A DNA stretch of 64,000 nucleotides from Membranipora membranacea (Eukaryota; Bryozoa; Gymnolaemata; Cheilostomatida; Membraniporidae): contig OU612070.1 of NCBI GenBank assembly GCA_914767715.1, positions 6,091,501 through 6,155,500 on the forward strand. Direction: 5' to 3'. How positions within the stretch are numbered: position 1 is the stretch's first letter; every line of letters starts with the position of its first letter. The translations under genes and the position numbers were made by a program. The notes below the pieces were generated by a model, which was not told where the DNA came from, ran no database searches, and was given only the letters and a program-made list of their open reading frames with translations. Below, piece by piece: positions 25,456 to 36,499 of the stretch.

Positions 25456-25856
25456 AACAAACAGCAATAATACTTTTTGAATTAGATAATTCCTCTTTCT
25501 CAAAATATTTGGACATGATAGGAAAGTTCATGTAGAGACCAATCAAGTTTGTGAAAGGATATTTGAGCTTTGAGATGCAAGGAATAAAGGGTTGAACCGA
25601 TCGAATATGAAATTCATATGGTAAGCACAGAGCATTGATAGTTTTCATAACAAATGAGGATATTTGTAAGACAAATTTGGAGAACTTGCACTGGTTTTTG
25701 ATGATAGGTGGGAGCCACACATGTGGACTTTATACTTATATTGGATATAGAGTACAATACATAAGAACAAATTGTTCTATAGTTCTATAGAGTCTTACCT
25801 GTGTTTACCACAATAACAGCACAGAGAACTGCAAGTATGACATACATGTTAGCCAT
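24761..25856 (-). CDS. Secreted C-type lectin, 161 aa, complete
   Basis: Three exons: 25856-25799, 25451-25260 and 24996-24761, joined in phase 1 at both introns. The first exon is a signal peptide (MANMYVILAVLCAVIVVNT). The rest is a single C-type lectin domain: GCGSGWVGL, CYKFF, WDLAQSRCVANGGNLASLRS, then WLGGKRLGNKWFW, WSPGNPDN, NCLAMW, WDDQFC and FICEK. Four canonical Cys plus the extra N-terminal pair are present. The sugar/calcium motif is NPD instead of EPN or QPD, and the WND motif is WDD; calcium-dependent sugar binding is therefore possible but its specificity cannot be read from the motif. The exon before the ATG starts after a good acceptor at 25861, so the 5' UTR is spliced. Likely role: secreted glycan recognition. 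Confidence 0.9.
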
Positions 25857-26540
25857 AGTTCTGTAAATAAAAAATGATTCATGGTTATGATGTTGTACAT
25901 TAGAGTATTACACAGTCGGATCACATATTACAATAGTTTTGACGCAAGGTTAATTTGCACTAAACATCCCTTCAGCGCACACAAGTCTAAAAATGTGAAA
26001 CTCAGAAGTAAGTTACACATTGAAAACGATTAAAGTAAAGTGTGCAAATAAAAAAACATCATCACGTTTCCATGTGAATTTCGAGGTTGGCCTAGATAGA
26101 GCTGAGTTGTCACCTCTTGGCTCACCCTCAAAATATGTATCCATTTCAATGAATCTCAACTTCATAAACAGTTAATATCAGTATTCACAATGCAATGAAT
26201 TCCAATAAGGAGAGAGACATAAAAATCAACTTTCTTTTCCTTGCCTCATTGTGATTTGACCTTAACATTTGATTTCAATCGCAATGATTATTATAGGAAT
26301 AAAAGGAAGGTGTCATATACCAGTAAGAGCTTATTGCAGCTATCGTCAGCACGGAGTAAATGATAGGCGAATCGTTATCACCTGTATGATTTTTAAAATA
26401 GCAGTTTGATGAGAAAAGGACTATAAATAAGGCACTAAACACTAATGATGAAAACAGTAACGGAAGACAACATTGAATGTAATCAAGCACTGACAGTTCT
26501 TAGATGCTACTCAATTAGTCAATCAATACTACACCTTACC

Positions 26541-26628
26541 TGTGAACAATTAGCAGTTACACAAGTGTTTCACTGTCAGATCCCTGGAAGGAGGTGGTTT
26601 GATATTACTTTTTACCTACACTTTTATA
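26541..26628 (-). promoter_or_regulatory. Probable promoter and non-coding first exon of the C-type lectin
   Basis: TATAAAAG lies at 26628-26621 on the minus strand. About 80 bp downstream a CACAG/GTAAGG splice donor occurs (exon end 26541). Together with the acceptor just before the ATG exon (25861) this predicts a short 5' UTR exon near 26597-26541 and a ~680-bp intron. This rests on sequence signals alone. Confidence 0.45.
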
Positions 26629-27235
26629 GTCCATAGTCATAGTTCATAGTGCCCTCATCAAGTTAGACTAATGAGGTAGACATACAAATATGTGGTGAAA
26701 TAAAATCCAATTAATTTGTCCCAGTAACCAACAGACAACAAAAATTCCTCAGGGTACACTTTCGAACCCGGCACTTATCCCTTCGATGAACAACAGTTTG
26801 ATCTCAGCTTTAGAATCTTCACTGCATTCATGAACCATAAGAAAATCAAAGAGGTCCCAATGCAATTAGAAAAGGGAATGGGGTCATTTTATGAACCAAA
26901 TTGAAACCAAATAGAAACTGCGACATATCTATTATTAACAAAGCCCATAATCTAAGTCTACAATGGCTGCTGAATATTGTAAGTCGCATTAAAACAGAAT
27001 GGTGTCATATAGGTAATACAATACCAAATTGCACAAGCTAAAGTTCTGGCAAGATAGAAAAGGAAAACACAATATTGTTTGTATTTAGCAAATGAAAGGG
27101 TTGATGTTAGGTTTGTGAAACTCTCTAAGCAGTTGGTCATGGAATGTAAACCAAAAGGGTCAATTGAAACCACCTGCTGGCATAGCTTACTACAAAGTGT
27201 ACTCCATGATGAATACTCCGTTTAGTGTTAGAAGG

Positions 27236-27395
27236 GTACCCTGACAAGACAAATGGACCACATGACAAATTGACCACAACTGGCACTCAGGGTGATTTAA
27301 TAAAGCTAGAGGTCAGCAACTTAACACAAATAGACAATGGCATAGTATTAGCTGATACAGCAACAAAAATTGTTAGTAAAGCTTATAATACATCA
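27236..27395 (+). repeat. Single unit of the gacaaatggacc repeat family inserted in copy A
   Basis: It contains gacaaatggaccaca repeats followed by a diverged block with agctagaggtc and gatacagcaaca, the same arrangement as at 59440-59680. Copy B lacks it, showing that it was inserted. Confidence 0.6.
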
Positions 27396-27495
27396 CCCGG
27401 GAGAGTACCTGTCATGTAAATCTATCTATGCTAAACTCTTAGTGTGTGAAACATGATGAGATATCACACAGGATAAACCCAGCTGCATAACCCTA

Positions 27496-27885
27496 GATAT
27501 TTGTGTCTAGCTAACTTAATTACAGTTTCTACCCTCATTTATCATGGTTGGAATCTCTATTTTTTGTGATTCCTGAACCGCACTTCAGACATGTCTGGTT
27601 TTATTACCCTCTTGCAATTCTGCACAATCGGGAGACTATGGCAGTCAAGTGGAGAGATAACTGCAACAACATAAGAGCAAAAGCTCTGCACTAGTGTATC
27701 TGACTCACCAATGAATAATTACCGTTACTACCATCAAATACCATGGCAGGAATTTGTAATTATTTTGTGATTTCTGTAGCAAGCCGGAGATGGATGGTTT
27801 CATTATCTTCTTCAAAAAATAGAGATTCCAACCATAATAAATGAGGGTAGCAACTGTTATTAAGTGAGCTAGACATGCAAATATG
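27496..27885. mobile_element. Nested TIR element (~390 bp, TIR ~70 bp)
   Basis: The left end (atatttgtgtctagct...ggttggaatctctatttttt) and right end are inverted copies over about 70 bp with few mismatches. Copy B of family R reads straight across the site, so this is an insertion inside copy A. No ORF of note lies in the centre. Confidence 0.7.
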
Positions 27886-28319
27886 TAGTAGGCCAGAAGC
27901 AGCCTAGCTGTAACTGCTCTATAAAATAATGGCACGGACAATTTTTTATGGCAGGAAACTGATCGCATATCATACTTCATTGATGTTTCTTCTGTAAAAT
28001 TCACCGGGTGTACCCAGTTGTAGTGGTCATATTTAGAAATTAAAAGGTGTTTTGTTTTTGTATTATATGTGTGGTGACATAACTCCTATTCTGTGCAATC
28101 TTACTTATCTAATCTTCAGGGAATTCCAGGTTGAAACTGCATTGTGGGGATTTTGTTGACTTGCCAATTTATTTACCAAGTAAACTTGCAGAAGTCTGCT
28201 TGTGTTAGATCAGGACAAACTTAAAAATTTCAATAAGTAAAATGTCAGATCTTTATGAGGTTAGTATGATACTGTCTTGCGGCAGCATACCCGCAATACT
28301 TCTGAAAACTGCATATAAT

Positions 28320-28915
28320 AAGTGTGTTTCTAGGGTGGAACAACGTGCTGAATCCAAAATTAAGGGTGTACCCAGTTGTAGCAATCATGTCAGCGGCAGC
28401 AGGGCAGCATATCCTCATTTCTTCTAAATATTGCTTTTAATGAAATATTAAGAGTTTAAATAAAAGGTGTTTCAAGGGTATAACAATGTGCTGAATATAA
28501 AGAAATAAGGGGGTAACCTAGAACAAGTTTGATCCAATTGCCTGCATGCCTGTTGCTCCCAATCCAATGGTCACGCCGCGGAGTGACCAGTGGATCGGGA
28601 GCCACTCGGAATAATATATAAGTGCATATAATAAGTGTGTTTCTAGGGTAGAACAACGTGCTGAATCCAAAATTAAGGGTGTACCCAGTAGTAGCAATCA
28701 TGTCAAGATCGGCAGCGCGGCAGCATATCGCAATTTTTCTAACAATCGCTAATAATAAGTGAAATGTTACGAGTTTAAAACAAGGGTATATCTAGGGTAG
28801 AACAACGTGCTGAATCCAAAATTGAGAGTGTATCCTGTTGTAGCAATCATGTCAGCGGCGGCGAGGCAGCGTACCTGCAATTTTCTTCACAATCGGTTAG
28901 GTAAGTGAAATGTTA
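28320..28915 (+). repeat. Tandem repeat, ~150-bp unit, 3-4 copies
   Basis: The core gtagaacaacgtgctgaatc followed by caaaattaagggtgtaccc and gtagcaatcatgtcag recurs at ~28331, ~28645 and ~28796, with a degenerate copy at ~28475. It lies within element family R copy A. Confidence 0.75.
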
Positions 28916-29397
28916 AGTGATTAATATTGTCAGCAGGAAACACAACTATATGTATGATTTTAACAATATATTCCATAACATCATTATAAAAGGTGGTCAG
29001 CGACAGCACTACATCTCAAAGAGAACAAGATAAAAAGCAGCCTAGACGTAAAACTGCTCAAAACATGATAGCGTGAGACAAATTTGATGTAGGAAAAAAG
29101 TGTGTACCCAGTTGAAGAGGTCAGCCGCAGCACTACTGCATATCCCAAATATTCACACTATCGATATGTTATTAGTGGGAAGTCAAGAGTTTGATGCAGT
29201 TGGCACGAGTCAAGACTATAGTCCTGGGTTCTACATTGTATATGTTTTATCATTGCATGAGGTGGTTGGTGAGAGACAGCGCTACCGCATATCCCCATAT
29301 CAAGTCATTAGCATGTTAGGAAAGAATGCGAAGCTGGCATATCTAAGTTTTTCAAACTCTGACAATTGGGTTTCTTTCTGAAAAGTGAGGCACTCAT

Positions 29398-30038
29398 TAG
29401 TGTTGTATTCAGGGTCGAGTCAACGGGTCGGTTTCGGGTTTTTGTGGTCGGATCATAGGTCGAGTCGGGTCATAGGTCTACATCCTTACGGGTCTCAACT
29501 ACTAGAGTGATGGTCAAAATACTGCGTGCACCTGGACTGGAACCTGAGACCTAGTGCACTGCAGTCCACGATCTTAACCACTATGCTACGGATTTTAGAT
29601 GATGATTTTGGAAATAGAGACGATACGATGATAAAACATATAGCTATTAGTCATGCTTTTGCTGTGATTATTATGAACCGCTTACAACACTACATAAAGC
29701 TTTCTTCAGACATCTATAATTCGATAAATACTTGACAGAATTTGATGAAACTTGGTCTCAACATAGTTCATTATGTCTAGATGATATATTACAAACTGAA
29801 TCAAACTTAACATGTACTATTAGCTAATTGCACTAGTGATTAGTGGATGAATATCCATCATTCTTTTAAATTGTGATATCTGAAGACAGTGTAGGAGTAG
29901 GACATCGACTTATGAAGTCGTAATGTAAATCCAATTCACGCGCTCTTTTCGACCCGACCCGACCCGGCTCGTACCCGAATTTAGGGAAATTTCAGTGGCT
30001 CGGCTCGTTTGCATTTTTGCTGGCTCGATACAACACTA
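29398..30038. mobile_element. Non-autonomous hAT-like element (641 bp) with perfect 8-bp TSD
   Basis: It begins TAGTGTTGTAT and ends with the inverted copy. GCACTCAT is present on both sides (29390-29397 and 30039-30046), an exact 8-bp target-site duplication as made by hAT transposases. The interior has gggtcgagtc-like and cgacccgacc-like GC-rich subterminal blocks and a tRNA-like segment. No transposase is encoded. Confidence 0.85.
29525..29595 (-). repeat. tRNA-like segment (possible SINE head) inside the hAT element
   Basis: On the minus strand TAGCATAGTGGTTAAGA resembles an A box and GGTTCCAGTCC a B box (one mismatch to GGTTCGANTCC), about 40 bp apart. The flanking stems do not make a sound cloverleaf, so it is not called a tRNA gene. 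Confidence 0.4.
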
Positions 30039-30169
30039 GCACTCATTGAAATCTTTGCTCATGTGTTATGCAAAAGATATCCAGCCGAAAAATGACATAA
30101 GAGGCAATTGAAACATCAAAAAAAAATGTTGTTTGTAATTGCCCAAAGACAGTGGTCTTAAGACCATAC

Positions 30170-30960
30170 AATATCATACTAGTCCCATAAAAAGTTTGAC
30201 ATAATTCAATTGAATTTTTTTAATTTGTGCTGGTCTGATACGAGCAGACTTCTCTACAAGTTTACTTGGTGAATTAATTGCCATGTCAACAAAATCCCCC
30301 AATGCAATTTCAATCTGGAATTCCCTGATGATTAGATTAGTTAGATTACACAGAATAGGAGTTACTTCCCCACACATATAATGCGAAAACAAAACACCTT
30401 TTAATTTCTAAATATGACCACTACAACTGGGTACACCCGGTGAATTTTACAGAACATACATCAATGAAATATAAAACGTGATCAATATCCTGCCCTCAAA
30501 TATTGTCCGTGCCATAACAACTTATGCTATAGCTGCTTCTGGCATATAGGGTTATGCAGCTGGGGTTATCCTGTATGATATCTTACCATGTTCCACAGAT
30601 TAAGAGTTTAGCATAGATAGATTTACATGACATATACTCTCCTGTGTAATGTTTTCTAACATTAAATGGAGTATTTATTGTGGAGTACACTATGTAGTAA
30701 GCTATGCCAAAAGGTGGCTCCAATTGACCCACTTGGTTAACATTCCATAACCAACTGCTTAAGGAGTTTCACAAACCTAACATCAACCCTTTCATGTGCT
30801 AAATAAAAACAATAATGTATTTACCTTTTCTATCTTGCCAGGAAGTTAGCTTGTGCAATTTGGTATTGCATTACCCATATGACACCATTCTGTTTAAACG
30901 CGACTTACAATATTCAGCAGTCATTGTAAAGTATGTCTTTGATGACAATAGTGTGCTGGT
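30170..30960 (-). mobile_element. Element family R, copy B (inverted relative to copy A)
   Basis: Read on the minus strand it follows copy A from its start (tgctgaatattgtaagtcgc) through the gtgtacccagttgtagtgg block and the ggggattttgttgac block, without the two insertions seen in copy A. It defines the uninterrupted form of the left part of the element. Confidence 0.7.
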
Positions 30961-30964
30961 ATGT

Positions 30965-32285
30965 GGCGTCCTTATTAATTGCCAACTGACTTGTGGGTAA
31001 TTATTTCATTTAGAAGACGTAACCTATAAAAAATACTAACATTGTAACGATGGAACAGGACAAGACGAAACGATTTAACATGTGGTATGCAATGAAGCTA
31101 AACATAAAATTAAATCCTCATTAAAATTACAAACAAGACAAAAAAACAATAAACAAAGTACACGAAAGACAAAATGAATTTAAGCCCTTACAATAATTGA
31201 TAAGAGAGGACGTTGAATTAACCAGCTGTTGTTGAGAACATACTCATCCAAGCTAATATTTAACACCGATGGTGTAGGGTTATATAACATTTCTTGGAGC
31301 GAGTTGAAAACATGATAAACATTAATAAGTTTACTGGCGGCCAGAGATATACCTTCCTCTTGCTGAGCTGCCGCGTGTAATCATGCTGGCTGATGGTTAA
31401 AACAAATGAGTCATAGTCATAGCTATATACTTGGAACAATAGGAAAGCGCAAACAGCACAGGAATAGCTGGCTGTTATAGCTATGTTTATACCAATAATT
31501 GTTAATAATAATTGCTAATTACCTTAATTAACTGGTCCTTTAAATTTCTTCTTGCATCAAAAAAAAATTCATAAATAAAAATGTCCATCCCAAACCAAAT
31601 AGATATGTCTCAGTTTCCTTTTGGTTTCGATTGGAATCGTAAAATTATCCCATTCCCTTTTCTTATTGCCTTTGATTTTCCTATGGTTCATGAATGCAGT
31701 GATGTTTTTATTTTCAATTGCAATATCATTTCAGTACATATTGGCCTGCTTACTATACTTTTTCTACTTTGCATTTCTGGAATTAAAAATGTCATATAGT
31801 GTTTTGCTATCATCCGCTCTGTTCAGTGTCAAACTCTGTTCATTCAGTGGATATACAGGTTGATGATCCAAGATTATTGACACACTTCAATCTTTGATTC
31901 TCTTGACAAATGGTAGTGAAAATAAGTTGTTCATTCCATATAATTTGAGATGAAAGTTTTTTTATCTAATGTCAAACTTTCATGAAAAGTATCTAATTTG
32001 AGGGTGCTGCCGGCTGAAATAATCAACTCATGAAGCACCGTTTGCAGGCCTACGACCGATGACTCATTCTTTCTTGGCAGTGAGCTGCGACCACAGTGTA
32101 GCGGCTCTCTAGGATTGATAGAAGTGCTTGAGTTTTACTGATATGATGCGGTATGAATTGTTTATTGGTTCACATATCCACATATAACACCATGAAACTA
32201 AAATGATAAGGTTAACATACAACATTTTTGTAACAGTTTTGAGAATTTAGATGTAAAATGAGTCATATAATAAAATTAATCTTGA
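30965..32285. other. Intergenic DNA, no gene recognised
   Basis: AT-rich DNA with short ORFs only. No signal-peptide exon or EGF half-exon that could be the 5' end of the downstream EGF-lectin locus was found. Confidence 0.4.
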
Positions 32286-32289
32286 GAAA

Positions 32290-32795
32290 AGCACAGCTCT
32301 AAAACTATACATGTTCCTGATCTTATCTCGCAGCTTACTCATCTTGACTCCAATGTCACTGAGTGGATCTACAGCTTCTTATCTAACAGAGTGCAAAGAA
32401 CTGTAAGTTGTTGATGGTAAAACTTCAAATGCTATTATAACGAACACTGGCACCCCCCAGGGCTGCTGTCTGTCTCCGCTTTTGTTCTCCATATATATAA
32501 ATCGGATAACCTCAAACCTGAGTAATGTTACAATAATTAAGTACGCAGATGACACTTGCATCATAGGCTGCATAGCTAATCAATCAGATCTCAACTCCTA
32601 TTTTGATGAAATCCATAGAGTTGCTAAACAATGTGCTGATTTAAATCTTTTACTAAACCCTTCTAAGACTCAGGAAATGATGCTATCCACACAATATGTT
32701 AAACCTTCTACCCCTACACTTGTTTTAAATGATACTGCTGTTGCTTTTAGTGATAAAGTTAAATATCTTGGTGTATTAGTTGACGATAAGCTGCG
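32290..32795 (+). mobile_element. CR1/L2-like LINE reverse transcriptase fragment
   Basis: Open frame 32422-32795 encodes the RT palm: TGTPQGCCLSPLLFSIYIN, then YADDTCIIG with the catalytic YADD box, LNPSKTQEM and VKYLGVLVDDKLR. Upstream, ~32330-32400 gives EWIYSFLSNRVQRTV in another frame, one base out of register. The rest of the LINE is absent. It abuts the EGF half-exon at 32796 with no intron-like spacer. Confidence 0.88.
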
Positions 32796-35719
32796 TTGAC
32801 TGCAGCTCCGACACAGGTGAAGCTTTATGTAGCTGCCCTGTAGGAATGGGATTCACTGCTGATGGAGTAACATGTGAAGGTTAGTACTCGCAATGTTTGT
32901 TTGTTTGTTTGTTTAATTTTAGCTTTTCACCCGAAAATGCTTACAATATTAAAAGGTATATCATAAAATCGCATTCTCAAAAATCGATTATGTAAATTCA
33001 TAAAGTGTTCCTTTGGTAGATTAGAAAAATTGATGTAAAAAAAAATTGTACCCAAAAATGTTAAAACTGGCTTAATCACTATATTTTAGTTTAGATAAAA
33101 TCACTACGTTTTACAGTTGTCATAGCCACATACAAACTGAAAACCATTCAGTGTTTTGTGAACATTTAGTGCAGTACTCATTTGGGTTGAGGGTACAGGA
33201 TGGGTTGGTACGGGGTTCATAGTCAGGGTCAAAAGCTAGGATCATAATGGTCAGGTGGAGGCAAGAAGTCACTATGGTCCCAATTATGGAGACTTTGCAG
33301 CAGTTTCATTGCAATTTGGATCTTTATATCCATACCAAACATGGCCTAGTTATATTGTCAGCGGGGAGACAAATCCATCAAAATGGTCATGATCATCTTT
33401 GCATCTTCGAAATCTTAGTAATTTGTTATAAAGCATGTAATATTTGATATCATCCGGTTTTTTGTGCAATGTGATATAGCAAATTTATACTTTTTGGTAA
33501 ACAGATACCGTTTTTGGTATATACTGTTACCATTTTGATCTCTGTATGAAAGTTTGTTATTCTATTATCCTCATGTCTCTGTTATCAGATATTGATGAAT
33601 GTGCGACAGACAATGGAGGCTGTGAAGACAAATGTGAAAAGATAGAGAGTGGCTTTACCTGTGCATGTACTGAGGGTGAAGGTACTGATGGAACATCTTG
33701 TACTAGTAAGTATAACTAGAACTGATATGATCAGGAAACCCACCAGGAACCCGGAACATCTTGTACTAGTTAGTATAGTTAGGGAAACAGTCTCATTCAT
33801 GCCCTTCAGGATGTAATGGTCGAAGGATTTTCAGTTTTGCTTTTTCCCAAATTAAAATTGATTGCAGTTTTAACACCGATTCTCAGCGATAGCTTATGGC
33901 TCATTGAACAAAATCAAAATTCTCTTATATTTAAACCTTCATCAGTATGCTGAATTTCGATCCGTGAATATTTTTATGCTCCTCACAGGTGACCTGTATA
34001 AGGAAGTATTACCATGATACTTAGTTCAGCTCAATACTATTATATTTACCTATATTACTCTAAACATGAGTACCAATTGTGAGTTTGTCAGAATATATAT
34101 ATTATATATTATATTATATTATATATATATTATATGATAAATTTAAAACTCAGAGATGGTATTGTCACTCCAAAATTAAATGATAAACCCGTACTTGTGT
34201 TACGTTCTAAGATTTCTTTTATACTTTATATAATATTAATTACTCATGATTATTAATATTATAATATATATAATTGCACATGTTTTATTTTGATAGTTGT
34301 GAATCCGTGTGAGACTAATAATGGAGGCTGTGAGAAGCTTTGCGTACATATCGGACACGAGAAATATAAATGCGAGTGTGGCGAGGGATTTGTACTAGCT
34401 CCTGGTGAACATTCTTGCCTGAGTACGTATAATTTTCAATTTGAAAGCTTTAAGATTAAATAACCCAGGGGTAACAAGTTCATTGGTTCTTCGGTTGGGC
34501 CTAATATGTACTTCTACCTATTCATGTAGTGCTAACAATATAATATCAACACTTGATAAAACATGTAGTGACCGAATAAGGCAATGTATAAAAATTGTTT
34601 GCTTCATGTACAAGTGGTTAACCTGTGGATCAGTCGGTGGATTGATTGATTAGCTAATTGATTGGTTTATCAATTGCTGTCATACAAGTTCTTTGGAAAG
34701 TTTTATTGCCTAAAAAAACTGCCCTGCTCTTATAATTATGTAAGCAAAACTACAACTCCTAACCTGCTAGGACATTCGGACTAAGTGGCATCGCAAAATA
34801 TTATTATTCAGGGCTAAAATCACAGAGGGTATGTTGTTTTCAGTTATTGCAGCGTGTTAAAATTAGCTTATTTATGGGATTAATTTTAAATTCCCGTTGA
34901 CTGGTTGGTTATTGGTATATAAAAATATCCTTCCACATACTTGATTGGTCGCTTAATGAACTTTCCTATCATGTCTGAATCTTCTAAGAAAGAGGAATTA
35001 TCTAATTCAATAAGCGTTGTTGTTTGTTGCAGGGACAGGTTGCAGTAGTGGATGGGTTGGTCTGAACACTGCTACAGGAACCAACTGTTACCAGTTTTTC
35101 GCAATGATGTAGCAACGTGGGATCTTGCGCAGAGCCGATGCGTTGCCCATGGAGGAAACTTAGCATCTGTGAGATCTTCGGCTGAGCTGATATTCATCAG
35201 CGGTATGAGAGTTGTACAACACCGTAAGTAATGTGACTTAATTCGGCCGCTCTGGGTTCTTCAGCAACTTTTTTTGTGAGTTGGGAGAATTTTAACAGCT
35301 TTTAACGGATTTAATTGAGGATCAATAATGATAAATCATCAATGGAAAACTTCCCTCTTCTTGAATCTGTGTGTCTTTTGACAGCAATTTTCTAAGTAAC
35401 TTGACAAGAAAGCGGATTACTCTGGCAGATCGAATTGGGTGCCCATTAAACATTAATTTATAATTACTATGCTCTTTTTTTATTTGCAGCCAATGTAGGA
35501 GACATTTGGCTTGGAGGAAAGAGACTGGGAAACAAGTGGTTTTGGAAAAGGGGAAACAATTGGGACGTAATGGGCTCAGATACATTCTGGAGCCCTGGTA
35601 ACCCTGACAACTATAGCCAGAACTGTCTAGCTATGTGGTGTAAGACTAAAAATGCTATTCGGTGGGATGATCAATTCTGTACAGATCGCAACAGCTTTAT
35701 CTGTGAGAAGAGAATATAA
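32796..35719 (+). pseudogene. EGF plus C-type lectin gene with a frameshift, 5' end broken
   Basis: Visible exons: 32796-32879 (C-terminal half of an EGF: CSSDTGEALCSCPVGMGF), 33589-33705 (calcium-binding EGF starting DIDEC, with NGGCEDKCEK), 34297-34422 (EGF with NGGCEKLCVHIG), 35033-35223 and 35490-35719 (C-type lectin domain ending FICEKRI-stop). All introns are phase 1. The lectin exons are a duplicate of the complete gene at 24761-25856. Compared with it, the first lectin exon lacks one base near 35100 (191 versus 192 bp), which puts a TAG four codons on; the last exon lacks six bases in frame (KG missing in the NYKGSQNC region). No start codon or signal-peptide exon was found, and the first EGF exon is cut by LINE sequence. 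If the missing base is a read error, the product would be a secreted EGF-lectin. Confidence 0.75.
34090..34140. repeat. AT-rich simple repeat
   Basis: An array of tatat and attat units in the intron between two EGF exons. Confidence 0.8.
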
Positions 35720-36488
35720 AGCTTCTTATGGTTATAGTCCATACTGAACGTGAAATCTTTTACGAAAGAAGAATGGTATTTAATGCATTGTCTTTATTTT
35801 CACCTATATTCTATATGAAAATAAACTGCTGATGTATGCGCCCACATTCGATCAACCTGATTCAATTCTTTTGTTCAAATTTCATCTTAGGTTAAATTCC
35901 TTTGCAAGCACCAACGCATATTATGGTCGTGCAATTAACTATGAAAAAGTTATGTAAGATTTGAATGGTCATGAATTTCAAAGCTCTTCTAGGCATGAAG
36001 TAGTGATGCTGGAAATGGTGCCTACCATGATGAGTCACTAAGTGCAGGAAGTGAAATAACAAAGAAACACAAAAAACACAATTGTTTGCAGCGCCATCCA
36101 ACCTCAAAGCGCAATGTCTGTAACTTCCTGTGCTAAGTGACATCATCATGTAGGGAATGAGATTTAGTTTCCCTATAAGGCAGGATCTCTTTCCTCTTCA
36201 TGTCCAGAAGAGCACAATAATTTTTCACCGTGCAAATCTCACATGACCTGACCATAGCATGCATTGGTCTTCGGGTATTCTCTTTTCTGAATTTAGTTAT
36301 CTATTATTGTGTCATCTCCCTGACAATGAAAGTTGAACTTATGTAGAAAAAATCAGCAAATTGAAATTATTCGAAAGTGGTAGCTTATTGGGCTGGCACA
36401 GCACAAGGCTTTGAAACCTCACAGATCTTCATAGCAGGGAAAGGAGGAAATTTCTAATGCAACACATAATTTTTTTCCAGGAGGGCCA
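35021..36488 (+). repeat. Inverted segmental duplication, copy 2
   Basis: It is the partner of 24013-25455 in opposite orientation, about 9.6 kb away. Homology starts in the polypyrimidine tract before the lectin exon, runs through both exons, the intron and about 770 bp of 3' flank, and stops near 36488. Confidence 0.85.
35820..35825 (+). terminator. Polyadenylation signal AATAAA of the EGF-lectin locus
   Basis: AATAAA about 100 bp after the TAA at 35717-35719, in the flank shared with the duplicate lectin. Confidence 0.55.
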
Positions 36489-36499
36489 TATATATTTCT

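Larger units (their letters stand above)
26960..29389 (+). mobile_element. Dispersed element family R, copy A (interrupted by nested insertions)
   Basis: Blocks of this stretch recur in opposite orientation at ~30170-30960 and, for the later part, at ~61018-63080. Shared signposts include gggttgatgttaggtttgtg, caccgggtgtacccagttg and cagcactactgcatat. No transposase or RT is encoded, so it is a non-autonomous or degenerate element. Nested insertions lie at ~27236-27395 and 27496-27885, and a tandem array at 28320-28915. Confidence 0.7.

Noticed and set aside
28320-28915. CRISPR-like array
   Set aside because: Units are ~150 bp, diverged and lack a short fixed repeat with unique spacers; the context is eukaryotic.
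29525-29595. Possible functional tRNA
   Set aside because: Box-like elements are present but no full cloverleaf; it lies within a hAT-like element.
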